Source of the DNA: Roseomonas genomospecies 6
Lineage (GTDB): Bacteria > Pseudomonadota > Alphaproteobacteria > Azospirillales > Azospirillaceae
Reading direction: 5' to 3'
DNA: 64,000 nt
NCBI RefSeq assembly: GCF_008365375.1
Contig: NZ_QOKW01000003.1
Span: 310,001 to 374,000, forward strand
This document shows positions 49,017 through 56,585 of the stretch, piece after piece. Made by a program: the position numbers and the translations under genes. Position 1 is the stretch's first letter. Every line of letters starts with the position of its first letter. Below the pieces are notes generated by a model. That model was not told the DNA's origin. It was given only the letters and a program-made list of their open reading frames with translations, and made no database searches.

Positions 49017-49030
49017 TGAACATATGTTCA
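49017..49030. promoter_or_regulatory. Perfect palindrome TGAACATATGTTCA, candidate operator of the metal operon
   Basis: A perfect 14-bp palindrome lies 22 bp upstream of the metal-binding-protein start, in the only AT-rich part of the divergent gap. It may be an operator for a metal regulator such as the Mur/Fur-type protein at 51636. The core GAAC-N4-GTTC also equals the Gram-positive LexA box, but alphaproteobacterial LexA uses a different site. Assignment is inference. Confidence 0.6.
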
Positions 49031-49201
49031 TATTCATTGGTCCCGACAAAGATCGACAAGGATAAGGCGGACGGACCAAGTAAACGGTGCGGGGTGCATT
49101 TGCGTTCCACTGAATATATGAAACGCCCGTCGGCGGTTGCAAGGCGGCGGACGGCGATTGCGCGCCTTACCGGACGGGGCGGGGCGCGCTATACTGGCGG
49201 C

Positions 49202-49930
49202 ATGATCGTGCTCTTCACGGATTTCGGGCTGTCCGGCCCCTACACCGGACAGATGAAGGCGGTGCTGGCGCGGATGGCGCCGGGCCTGCCGGTCATCGAC
49301 CTGTTCGCCGACGCGCCGGCCTTCGACCCGCAGCTTTCGGCCTATCTGCTGGCCGCCTACGCTCCGGAATTTCCGGCGGACAGCGTCTTCCTCTGCGTGG
49401 TGGACCCCGGTGTCGGCACCGACCGCCGCCCGCTGGTGGTGGAGGCCGACGGACGCCGCTTCGTCGGTCCGGACAATGGGCTGTTCGAGCTGGTGCGGCG
49501 GCGGGCCGGGACGGTGCGGGCCTGGACCATCGGCTGGCAGCCCGAGCGTCTGTCCGCCAGCTTCCACGGGCGGGACCTGTTCGCTCCGGTGGCGGCCAGC
49601 CTCGCCATGGGGAACCCCGTCGCGCTGGCGCCCGCCGATCCGGCCACTCTCGCGCGGCCCGGCTGGCCGGACGATCTGGCGCGGATCGTCTATATCGACG
49701 TCTACGGCAACGCCATGACCGGCCTGCGCGCCGACCGGCTGCCGGAAAGCGCGGTGCTGCGGGCCGGCGGGCGCACGGTGCGCCGCGGCCGGACCTTCGC
49801 CGACGTTCCGGTGGGGCAGGCGCTGTGGTACGCGAATTCCAGCGGTCTGGCGGAGATCGCCGTCAACCGGGGCCGCGCCGACCGCGATGGGGGCCTTGCC
49901 GTCGGCACGCCGGTCGAGGTCGTCCTATAG
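49202..49930 (+). CDS. SAM hydroxide adenosyltransferase (DUF62 family)
   Basis: A 242-residue protein of the family that splits S-adenosylmethionine with hydroxide to adenosine and methionine; relatives are the fluorinase and chlorinase. Conserved parts: VLFTDFGLSGPYTGQMKAVL (Asp in the SAM-binding site), CVVDPGVGTDRRPL, RFVGPDNGLFELV and YIDVYGNAMTGL. ATG49202 gives the canonical N-terminus. It is divergent from the metal operon and converges on the pseudo-receiver gene with a 6-bp end overlap. Physiological role is unknown. Confidence 0.88.
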   Translation: MIVLFTDFGLSGPYTGQMKAVLARMAPGLPVIDLFADAPAFDPQLSAYLLAAYAPEFPADSVFLCVVDPGVGTDRRPLVVEADGRRFVGPDNGLFELVRRRAGTVRAWTIGWQPERLSASFHGRDLFAPVAASLAMGNPVALAPADPATLARPGWPDDLARIVYIDVYGNAMTGLRADRLPESAVLRAGGRTVRRGRTFADVPVGQALWYANSSGLAEIAVNRGRADRDGGLAVGTPVEVVL

Positions 49931-50371
49931 CCCGTCCAGGCAGCGGTCGAGCAAATTCAGGTCCACGGGGCGGGTCAGGACGGTGACGGGGCTGTTGTCC
50001 GGCTGACTGTTGTCCGGCTGACTGTTGTCCGGCTGACTGTTGTCCGGCTGGGCATCCGGCGCGCCGACGGTCAGGATGATCCGGGTGCGGGGGTAGAGCA
50101 TGCAGGCCAGCGCCGCGGCCCGGTCCCCCTCGTCCTCCGGCATCCGGCGGCGCAGCATCGCCACGGCGGGACCCTCCGCCCCGATGACGCTCAGGGCCTC
50201 GAACCCGCTGGACACCTTGGAGACGGTGAAGCCGCGGGCGGTCAGATGGCGGGCCAACGCGTCCCGCTGGCCGGGATCGTCGTCCGCGACGACGGCGCGG
50301 CGTTCCCCCTGGCCGGGCGGGCGGATGTCGGCGTCGATGGAAAAGCCGGCCGGCTTGGGGGGCATCGCCAT
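49925..50371 (-). CDS. Degenerate receiver-domain protein with QPDNS repeats
   Basis: A 148-residue protein with a receiver-like order: VVADDDPGQRDALARHLTARGFTVSKVSSG (acidic pocket and first helix) and AVAMLRRRMPEDEGD, where the phosphoacceptor Asp is replaced by Arg. The conserved Lys is replaced by Arg (LTRPVD). It is therefore probably a pseudo-receiver that cannot be phosphorylated. Between beta 4 and beta 5 lie four QPDNS pentapeptide repeats. ATG50371 has GGGAG upstream. It overlaps the end of the SAM hydroxide adenosyltransferase gene. Confidence 0.75.
   Translation of the reverse strand: MAMPPKPAGFSIDADIRPPGQGERRAVVADDDPGQRDALARHLTARGFTVSKVSSGFEALSVIGAEGPAVAMLRRRMPEDEGDRAAALACMLYPRTRIILTVGAPDAQPDNSQPDNSQPDNSQPDNSPVTVLTRPVDLNLLDRCLDGL
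49992..50050. repeat. 15-bp in-frame minisatellite, four units
   Basis: CTGTTGTCCGGCTGA occurs at 49992, 50007 and 50022, with a fourth copy (last base changed) at 50037-50050. On the coding minus strand it encodes four QPDNS units. Copies are nearly identical, so copy number may vary between strains. Confidence 0.93.
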
Positions 50372-50452
50372 GGACTCCCGGTGAAGATGGGAGGCTTTCT
50401 ACGGCACGCGGAGGCCGGTTGCAAATCCCCGTGGGCGGTACTCGCCGACCGG

Positions 50453-51151
50453 TCAGCGAATCTTCACGACGCTGGGGCGGTCCACGACGGCAAGCATCGG
50501 CAGGTCGCTGGGCCGGTTGCCGTAGCCCCAGGTCTCGCCGAAGGGGCCGTTGGCGGCGATCCAGCCGCGCACCCGCTCCGCCTTGTCCAGCCGGACGCAA
50601 TTGCCGGTGCGCAGCCGCCCGGTGAGGGCGCCGTCCTTCACCTCCATCCCGGTGGCCAGCAGGTCGTCGACCTCCAGCCCTTGCAGCAGGGCCGGCATGT
50701 AGATGTCGAGCGCTCCGGTCGCGACCACCACGCGGCGGCCCTCGCGCCGGTGCATCTTCAGGGTCTCCACCAGCGGGGCGTGCCAGCGGACGCGGTGGGC
50801 CAGCCGTTCCGCGGCGGCCAGGGCGTCCGCCACCGGAACGCCGTGCAGCGTCCGGCGCAGCAGGATGGTCTTGACCGACCCCGGAAAATCCACCCCCGGC
50901 CCGCGCCCGCGCGCGTGGCGGTGCAGGCCCGAGCGCAAGGCGTCCAGAAAGGCCAGCCGGGCGCGGTTGCGCCCGATGACCTCGCCGATGAACATCAGCA
51001 GGCTGTCGCCGTGGATCAGCGTCCCGTCGAAGTCGAAGAAGGCCACCCCCGGCGCGATGGACGCCAGGGGGCCGATATCATTCGTAGAGATGCCGCCCGT
51101 ACAGGGGACGGAAGCCGTGAGTTTGGAAACAGGGATGACGCTGGTCTGCAT
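50453..51151 (-). CDS. HAD-IB family phosphatase
   Basis: A 232-residue haloacid-dehalogenase-type hydrolase. Motif I FFDFDGTLIHGDS, motif II VVVATGALDIYM (Thr), motif III Lys region and motif IV GYGNRPSDLPML are in order. The group includes phosphoserine and lysophospholipid phosphatase-like enzymes and normally hydrolyses phosphate esters in the cytoplasm. ATG51151 is used, though the first ~30 residues are not conserved-looking; a start near residue 33 is possible. Substrate unknown. Confidence 0.82.
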   Translation of the reverse strand: MQTSVIPVSKLTASVPCTGGISTNDIGPLASIAPGVAFFDFDGTLIHGDSLLMFIGEVIGRNRARLAFLDALRSGLHRHARGRGPGVDFPGSVKTILLRRTLHGVPVADALAAAERLAHRVRWHAPLVETLKMHRREGRRVVVATGALDIYMPALLQGLEVDDLLATGMEVKDGALTGRLRTGNCVRLDKAERVRGWIAANGPFGETWGYGNRPSDLPMLAVVDRPSVVKIR

Positions 51152-51231
51152 GCGCCCTTATCCGGCGGAACGCGCCGCGTCACAAGTCAAATGCGTTGAA
51201 GACCAGTGGCGCCGACAACTCAATGTCCGGT

Positions 51232-51474
51232 TCAATGCAGGGACGGGCTGGGGGAGTCGTCGGACTCCTCCGCCTCGATCATCAGCTCTCCGACCGCCAG
51301 TTCCCCGGCGCATTCCTCCAGCCCCGCCTTCACGGCGATCAGGAGATTGATGATCTCGCCGTTGTCCTGCTCCAGGATGCGCAGGCGCTCCTCCAGCTTG
51401 TCCAGGCGGCGGGTGACGCTGTCGGTCAGCCGGTCGAGGCGGGCGAGAACCGGGTCGTTGTTCGTATCGTCCAT
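51232..51474 (-). CDS. Small coiled-coil hypothetical protein
   Basis: An 80-residue acidic protein with a clear heptad region (LARLDRLTDSVTRRLDKLEERLRILEQDNGEIINLLI). The C-terminus is Glu/Asp-rich (EAEESDDSPSPSLH). No signal or membrane segment. It lies between a HAD hydrolase and the Fur-family regulator, all on the minus strand. I do not recognise the family. Confidence 0.6.
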   Translation of the reverse strand: MDDTNNDPVLARLDRLTDSVTRRLDKLEERLRILEQDNGEIINLLIAVKAGLEECAGELAVGELMIEAEESDDSPSPSLH

Positions 51475-51635
51475 GGCGGCGGTTGGTCCGTCGATGATTC
51501 GTGTGCGTCCTTGAAGCTAGGACCACGAACCGCCTCCGGACAGCCCCGCGCCCGGCGCAACCCGCAATTGATGGGATTACCGTCCGGATGGTGCCCGCCG
51601 AATCCAAAGGACTCAGGACCGGGCACGGCCGGGAG

Positions 51636-52070
51636 TCATTCCCCCTCCGACGTGGTGGCGCGGCGGCGCAACGGAACACCATACAGTTCAAGCCTATGGC
51701 CGAGCAGTTCATAGCCGAGTTCGCGGGCTATGACCTCCTTAAGCCGTTCGAGGTCTTCATTCTGGAACTCCACCACCTTTCCGGATTCGAGGTCGATCAG
51801 GTGATGGTGGTGCTCCGCCCCGGCTTCCTCGTAGCGGGCGCGCCCGTCGCCGAAATCCAGCCGGTCGATGACGTTCGCGTCCTCGAACAGGCGCATCGTG
51901 CGGTAGACGGTGGCGATAGAAATGCGCGGATCGATGGAGGACGCCCGCCGATGCACCTCTTCCACGTCGGGGTGATCGTGGGCTTCCGACAGCACGCGCG
52001 AAATCACACGGCGCTGATCGGTCATCTTCAGCCCTTTTTCGATGCAGAGCTGTTCGAGGCGCGAAGACAT
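51636..52070 (-). CDS. fur: Fur-family regulator (Fur/Mur type, manganese or iron)
   Basis: A 144-residue regulator. The winged helix is TDQRRVISRVLSEAHDHPDVEEVHRRA...ISIATVYRTMRLFEDANVI. The metal/dimer domain has EHHHHLIDLESGKVVEF and HRLELYGVPL, the pattern of alphaproteobacterial Fur/Mur. There is no CxxC zinc pair; the only Cys is near the N-terminus. It may repress the Mn/Zn importer 3 kb away under metal-replete conditions. ATG52070 has GGGGA upstream. Whether the main metal is Mn or Fe cannot be decided. Confidence 0.88.
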   Translation of the reverse strand: MSSRLEQLCIEKGLKMTDQRRVISRVLSEAHDHPDVEEVHRRASSIDPRISIATVYRTMRLFEDANVIDRLDFGDGRARYEEAGAEHHHHLIDLESGKVVEFQNEDLERLKEVIARELGYELLGHRLELYGVPLRRRATTSEGE

Positions 52071-52249
52071 GGAAATCCCCTTGTTGTCGTCTCTCTGGCG
52101 CGCATGATCCGGCTCTTTGCGGCCCGGCCCGCGCGTCGGCCACCGTCCCTCCCCGGCACGGCCACCCGAATGCCCGAGCACCATACTGTGATTCGGAACC
52201 ATTCACAAACGCCGACGTTTGGTGTCGGCTTACGGAAAGGGCGGGCGCC

Positions 52250-53191
52250 ATGTTGACCCTGGACATCCACCACACCACCGTCTACCGCTATGCCAACCCG
52301 GTGACCTTCGGCGACCATCGCCTGATGTTCCGGCCCCGCGACAGCCACGATCTGCGGCTGGTCGAAACAAGTCTGGTCATCAGCCCGGTGCCGGCTTCCG
52401 TCCGCTGGCTCCACGACGTCTTCGGCAACTCCATCGCGGTGGCGCGCTTCGACCAGCCGGCGACGGAGCTGCGCTTCGAAAGCCACATCCGGGTGGAGCA
52501 CTACCCGATGGGCGAGCTGGAATTCCCGATCGAGGACTACGCCCGCTCCTATCCCTTCAGCTATTCCGCGGAGGAGGTGCCGGATCTGGCGCTGACCACC
52601 CAGCGGCACTATCCGGACCCGGACCATCTGGTGGACGATTGGGCGCGGCAATTCGTGACGCTGGGCGAGGGCGGGCCGCCCGACACGCAGGACATGCTGG
52701 TGTCCATGACCCGCAGCATCAAGGAGACCTTCACCTATCAGGCCCGCGATCTGGAGGGTACGCAGAGCCCGGTGGAGACGCTGACGTCGAAGAGCGGCTC
52801 CTGCCGGGATTTCGCGCTTCTGATGATGGAGGCGGCGCGCTCGCTGGGCTTCGCGGCGCGCTTCGTGTCCGGCTATCTCTACGATCCCGCGCGGGATGGG
52901 CAGGACGGGGCGATGACCGGCGGCGGGGCGACCCACGCCTGGGTGGAAATCTACCTGCCGGGCTGCGGCTGGGTGGAGTTCGACCCGACCAACGGCATCG
53001 TCGGCGGCAGAAACCTGATCCGCGTCGCCGTCGCCCGCGATCCCTCGCAGGCGGTGCCGCTCGGCGGCTCCTGGACCGGGGCGTCGGCGGATTTCCTCGG
53101 CATGACCGTGGACGTCCTGGTCACGGCGAAGGGCGGAAACGGCGCTCCGGACGCTCCGGAAAACGCGGCGCCGCCGGCCGGACCCGCTTGA
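52250..53191 (+). CDS. Transglutaminase-like (BTLCP-type) protein
   Basis: A 313-residue protein. An N-terminal beta-rich domain (LDIHHTTVYRYANPVTFGDHRLMFRPRDSHDL) precedes a transglutaminase-like core. The catalytic triad is visible: Cys in SGSCRDFALLMMEAARSLG, His in GATHAWVEIYLPG, Asp in WVEFDPTNGIVGG. No signal peptide. Such proteins act as thiol proteases or amide-forming enzymes of mostly unknown role and often sit near alpha-E/circularly permuted ATP-grasp genes; none is seen here. Start at ATG52250. Confidence 0.88.
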   Translation: MLTLDIHHTTVYRYANPVTFGDHRLMFRPRDSHDLRLVETSLVISPVPASVRWLHDVFGNSIAVARFDQPATELRFESHIRVEHYPMGELEFPIEDYARSYPFSYSAEEVPDLALTTQRHYPDPDHLVDDWARQFVTLGEGGPPDTQDMLVSMTRSIKETFTYQARDLEGTQSPVETLTSKSGSCRDFALLMMEAARSLGFAARFVSGYLYDPARDGQDGAMTGGGATHAWVEIYLPGCGWVEFDPTNGIVGGRNLIRVAVARDPSQAVPLGGSWTGASADFLGMTVDVLVTAKGGNGAPDAPENAAPPAGPA

Positions 53192-53203
53192 CGCGGCAAC
53201 CAA

Positions 53204-54493
53204 TTGCAAACAAACGTCTGGCAAGATGAACGGTCCGGGCCTGTGCCGGCCCCGGACCAACCGCTCCATCCGACAGACGAGGCCCTATCCCCCGTGCTCC
53301 TTCCCGATCCGACCAGTCCCGCCCAGGGCGGCGCGCCGGAAACGGAGGGCGCCGCCACCCCGGTCCTTCCAGCCGCCCTGCTGGCCGCCCGCGTGCCGCC
53401 CGCCGGGCCGGACGCGCCCTGCCGGGAATTGCGGGATCGGCTGGCCGCCCATCCCGGCCTTCCGGCCGTGGCCGTGGCGGCGGGGGACGGGCGGGTGCTG
53501 GGGCTGGTGGACCGCTCCGCGCTCGACCGCCTTGCCGATCCGGAGGCTCCGGCGCGGGCGGCGATGGACCCCGCGCCCCTGCTGATCGACTCGGGCCTGC
53601 CGCTGGGCGAGGTCGGGCGGCGCATCCTGCGCGACAAGCCCGGCGCCCTGGCCTCCGGCTTCGTGGTGGTGGAGGACGGGCGCTATCTCGGCATCGGCTC
53701 GGGGCTCGACCTGCTGGCGCGGGCCGACGAGCAGGCCACGCTGCGGGCGCGCGAGCTGGAGGAGGCGCGCCGCGCCGCCGAGCGCGCCGACCGGGCCAAG
53801 ACCGCCTTCTTCGCCTGCATGAGCCACGAGATCCGCACCCCGCTGAACGCCATGATGGGCTTCGCGGAACTGCTGGAGAAGGAGGTTCTGGGGCCGATCC
53901 GCAACCCGCTCTACCGCGACTATGCCCACGACATCGCGGAAAGCGGGCGGTACCTGATGGACCTCATCAACGACCTGCTCGACCTGTCCAAGGCGGAGGC
54001 CGGGCGGCTGGAACTGGCCGAATCCACGGTGGACGTTCCGCGCGTCGCCGTGGGCAGCGTCCGTCTGCTGTCCGACCGCGCCGGGCGGGCCGGGGTCGCC
54101 ATCGAGACGGAGCTGCCGTCCGCCCTGCCGCCCCTGCACGCCGACGAGCGCAAGCTGCGGCAGATGCTTCTGAACCTGCTGTCCAACGCCGTGAAGTTCA
54201 CGCCGCCCGACGGGGTGGTCACGCTGTCCGGCGCCGTGGCGGAGGACGGAACGCTGCGCCTGACCGTGCGGGACACCGGCATCGGCATGTCCGCCGACGA
54301 GTTGGAAAAGGCGTTGGAGCCCTGGGGCCAGATCGACAGCGCGCTGGGCCGCAACCACATCGGCACCGGCCTGGGCCTGCCCCTGACCAAGCGGCTGGTG
54401 GAACTGCACGGGGGCCGCCTGGACATCGACACCGCGCCCGACCGCGGCACCACCATGACGCTGGTCTTCCCGGCGGAGCGGGTGGGCGGGTAG
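53204..54493 (+). CDS. Soluble sensor histidine kinase with CBS-like N-terminal domain
   Basis: About 429 residues if TTG53204 is used. The N-terminal ~60 residues are Pro-rich. Residues about 70-180 contain paired segments (LPAVAVAAGDGRVLGLVDRSAL and ALASGFVVVEDGRYLGIGSGLDLL) resembling CBS domains. HisKA FFACMSHEIRTPLNAMMGFAELLEKE and HATPase (LLNLLSNAVKFTPPDGV, GTGLGLPLTKRLVELHGG) follow. No membrane segment and no receiver. No ATG exists upstream of the CBS-like region; GTG53243 and GTG53294 are other starts. It is 12 bp after the transglutaminase gene. Ligand unknown. Confidence 0.78.
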   Translation: MQTNVWQDERSGPVPAPDQPLHPTDEALSPVLLPDPTSPAQGGAPETEGAATPVLPAALLAARVPPAGPDAPCRELRDRLAAHPGLPAVAVAAGDGRVLGLVDRSALDRLADPEAPARAAMDPAPLLIDSGLPLGEVGRRILRDKPGALASGFVVVEDGRYLGIGSGLDLLARADEQATLRARELEEARRAAERADRAKTAFFACMSHEIRTPLNAMMGFAELLEKEVLGPIRNPLYRDYAHDIAESGRYLMDLINDLLDLSKAEAGRLELAESTVDVPRVAVGSVRLLSDRAGRAGVAIETELPSALPPLHADERKLRQMLLNLLSNAVKFTPPDGVVTLSGAVAEDGTLRLTVRDTGIGMSADELEKALEPWGQIDSALGRNHIGTGLGLPLTKRLVELHGGRLDIDTAPDRGTTMTLVFPAERVGG

Positions 54494-54513
54494 CCCAGCC
54501 CTTCCGCGCGGCG

Positions 54514-56493
54514 CTACGCCTTTTCCTCTTCCCGAACCGCGCCGGCGCCGTCCCCATCCCCATCTCCGTCGGCCTCCACGGCCACCCGCCAGACCTCGGT
54601 GGTGCCGTTGCGGCCCCGGAGGTTGCGGTCGCCCACGCAGTCCAGCGGGGCGGCGCCGTCGCCCTGGAAGGCGGTGGCGGCGCTGGACAGCACGATGACC
54701 TCCTCGTCCCCCTGCAGGGCGGAGGCCAGCTCCTCGATGCGGGCGGCGACGTTCACGGTGTCGCCGACGATGGTGTAGTTGATCCGGCTTTCCGACCCGA
54801 TGTTGCCGACAACCACCGGCCCGGAATGCAGGCCGATGCGCACGCGGATCGGCGGCAGCCCCTCCGCCGCGCGGCGGCGGTTGCCGTCCCGGACGGCGCG
54901 GGTGATGGCGTGGGCGGCGCGGAGCGCGCGGGCCGCGTGATCCGGCTGCTCCTCCGGCGCGCCCCAGAAGGCCATGATGGCGTCGCCGATGAACTTGTCC
55001 ACCGTGCCGCCCTCCGCCTCGATGCAGTTGGCGAGCAGGGTGAAATGCTCGTTCAGCAGGGCGGCGGTGTCGGCGGCGCCCATATGCTCCGCCATGCGGG
55101 AGAAGCCGCGGATGTCGGTGAACATCACCGTCACCTCCCGCTCCTCCGACTGGAAGCTGGTCAGCCCGCCGCGGCGGTGCATCAGCCGCAGCACCAGCGC
55201 CTTGGGCACGTAGGTCTCGAACCAGCGCAGGCCGGCGACCATGGCGTTGAAGGCGCTGTTGGCGCGGGCCAACTCGCGCAGGCGCGAATCGGGAAGCTCG
55301 TCGATATCGCGGAACTCGAAGGTCCGGACGCGGTCGGCGGCCTCGGCCAGACGGGCCACCTGGGCGCTGATGCGCCGCCCGACGACCAGCGCCACCGCCA
55401 CCGAGATCAGCAGGATGCCCAGCCCGGCAAGGCCGGTGGTGTAGAGGCGGCGGACCTCCGCGCTGGCCTCGTTCGCGCGGAAGCCGATGCCGATGGTCCA
55501 GTCCCGCTGGCCGTAGCCGGCCATGCTGCGCATCAGGAACAGGTAATCCTCGTCCAGAACGCTGACGACCCGGCCTTCCACACGCTTCTTCAGCGCCTCC
55601 ACCGGCTGGCCGGTCTGCCACAGCGCCGCCAGCGCCGGATCGGCCACCTGATCGATGCGCGGCAGGGGCGGGCCGTCCGTCTTGCCGGAGAAGTCGAACT
55701 TCATGCCGGCCAGCGACGGGTGGGCCAGCACATGCTGCCGGTCGAACAGGACGAAGGCGTTCAGACCCTGCTCCACATAGAGCGTGGACAGGAAGCGCGA
55801 CAGGTCGCCCAGCGACACGCCGACCACCACCTGCCCCAGATAGACGCCGTTGCGCCGCACCGGCTGGAACAGGGTGACGAAGCTGGTCCCCGCCTCCTTC
55901 GACCACAGCGGATCGGCCCACAGCGCGGTGGTGCGGTCGGCGCCGTTGCGCAGCTCCGGCCCCAGTTCCGGCTCGTGGCGCAAATCCTCCTTCCCGATGT
56001 GGAGCTGGTTGCCCAGACGGTCGGCGCGCAGGCCGGTGCGGTCGGGGTGGAAGAAGGCGATGCCCGTCACGTCCGGCGCCCCGGCCAGCGCGCCGCGCAG
56101 CGTGTCCTGGAGCGAGCGGGCGTCGGCGGGGTCCAACTCCCCCCGCTCCATCAGTCCGGCCACGAAACGGGCCATGTCCCGCGCGGGGTTGAGCTGGTTG
56201 CGGATGCGCACCTCCACCCCCGACAGGGCCAGGTCGGCGCGGTCGTTCAGCAGCGTGAAGGTGTTCCGGCTGGCGCTGACGAGGCCGAGCACCAGCACGC
56301 TCGCCACCGCCAGCAGCATCAGCGACCCGAAACCGGCCACCAGCACCGCCGCGATGGGCAGGCGCAGCCGCGGACGGCCCAGCGCGGGCGGGCGGGATCT
56401 GCGGCGGCCGGCCTTCTTCCGTACGGCGTCCTTCAGCCCGGACATCCGCGGGCCGGATCGGAGAAAGCGCCGTTTGGTGGGGTGGTCAGCCAT
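54514..56493 (-). CDS. Membrane adenylate/guanylate cyclase with Cache-like sensor
   Basis: A class III nucleotidyl cyclase of about 659 residues. One N-terminal helix (LPIAAVLVAGFGSLMLLAVASVLVLGL), a periplasmic double-Cache-like domain (about 90-340), a second helix (GLAGLGILLISVAVALVVG), a HAMP-like linker and the catalytic domain are visible. In the cyclase, VTVMFTDIRGFSRMAEH and VDKFIGDAIMAFWGAP carry the metal Asp pair, and RVRIGLHSGPVVVGNIGS and INYTIVGDTVNVAARIEE are typical. Makes cAMP or cGMP. ATG56493 is chosen, but 56562 and a later Met are possible. A repetitive DGDGDGDG tail precedes the stop. Confidence 0.87.
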   Translation of the reverse strand: MADHPTKRRFLRSGPRMSGLKDAVRKKAGRRRSRPPALGRPRLRLPIAAVLVAGFGSLMLLAVASVLVLGLVSASRNTFTLLNDRADLALSGVEVRIRNQLNPARDMARFVAGLMERGELDPADARSLQDTLRGALAGAPDVTGIAFFHPDRTGLRADRLGNQLHIGKEDLRHEPELGPELRNGADRTTALWADPLWSKEAGTSFVTLFQPVRRNGVYLGQVVVGVSLGDLSRFLSTLYVEQGLNAFVLFDRQHVLAHPSLAGMKFDFSGKTDGPPLPRIDQVADPALAALWQTGQPVEALKKRVEGRVVSVLDEDYLFLMRSMAGYGQRDWTIGIGFRANEASAEVRRLYTTGLAGLGILLISVAVALVVGRRISAQVARLAEAADRVRTFEFRDIDELPDSRLRELARANSAFNAMVAGLRWFETYVPKALVLRLMHRRGGLTSFQSEEREVTVMFTDIRGFSRMAEHMGAADTAALLNEHFTLLANCIEAEGGTVDKFIGDAIMAFWGAPEEQPDHAARALRAAHAITRAVRDGNRRRAAEGLPPIRVRIGLHSGPVVVGNIGSESRINYTIVGDTVNVAARIEELASALQGDEEVIVLSSAATAFQGDGAAPLDCVGDRNLRGRNGTTEVWRVAVEADGDGDGDGAGAVREEEKA

Positions 56494-56585
56494 GGCGGGG
56501 AGCCTACAGGACGCACGCGGGCATCGGCAATCGGCCATCGCGCCGCGTCCCGCAACGGTCACCCGCCGCGAATCGGAGGCACCGT

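Noticed and set aside
49019..49028. LexA/SOS box reading of GAACATATGTTC
   Set aside because: That form belongs to Gram-positive LexA; alphaproteobacterial LexA prefers a direct-repeat GTTC site. Kept as a generic operator candidate.
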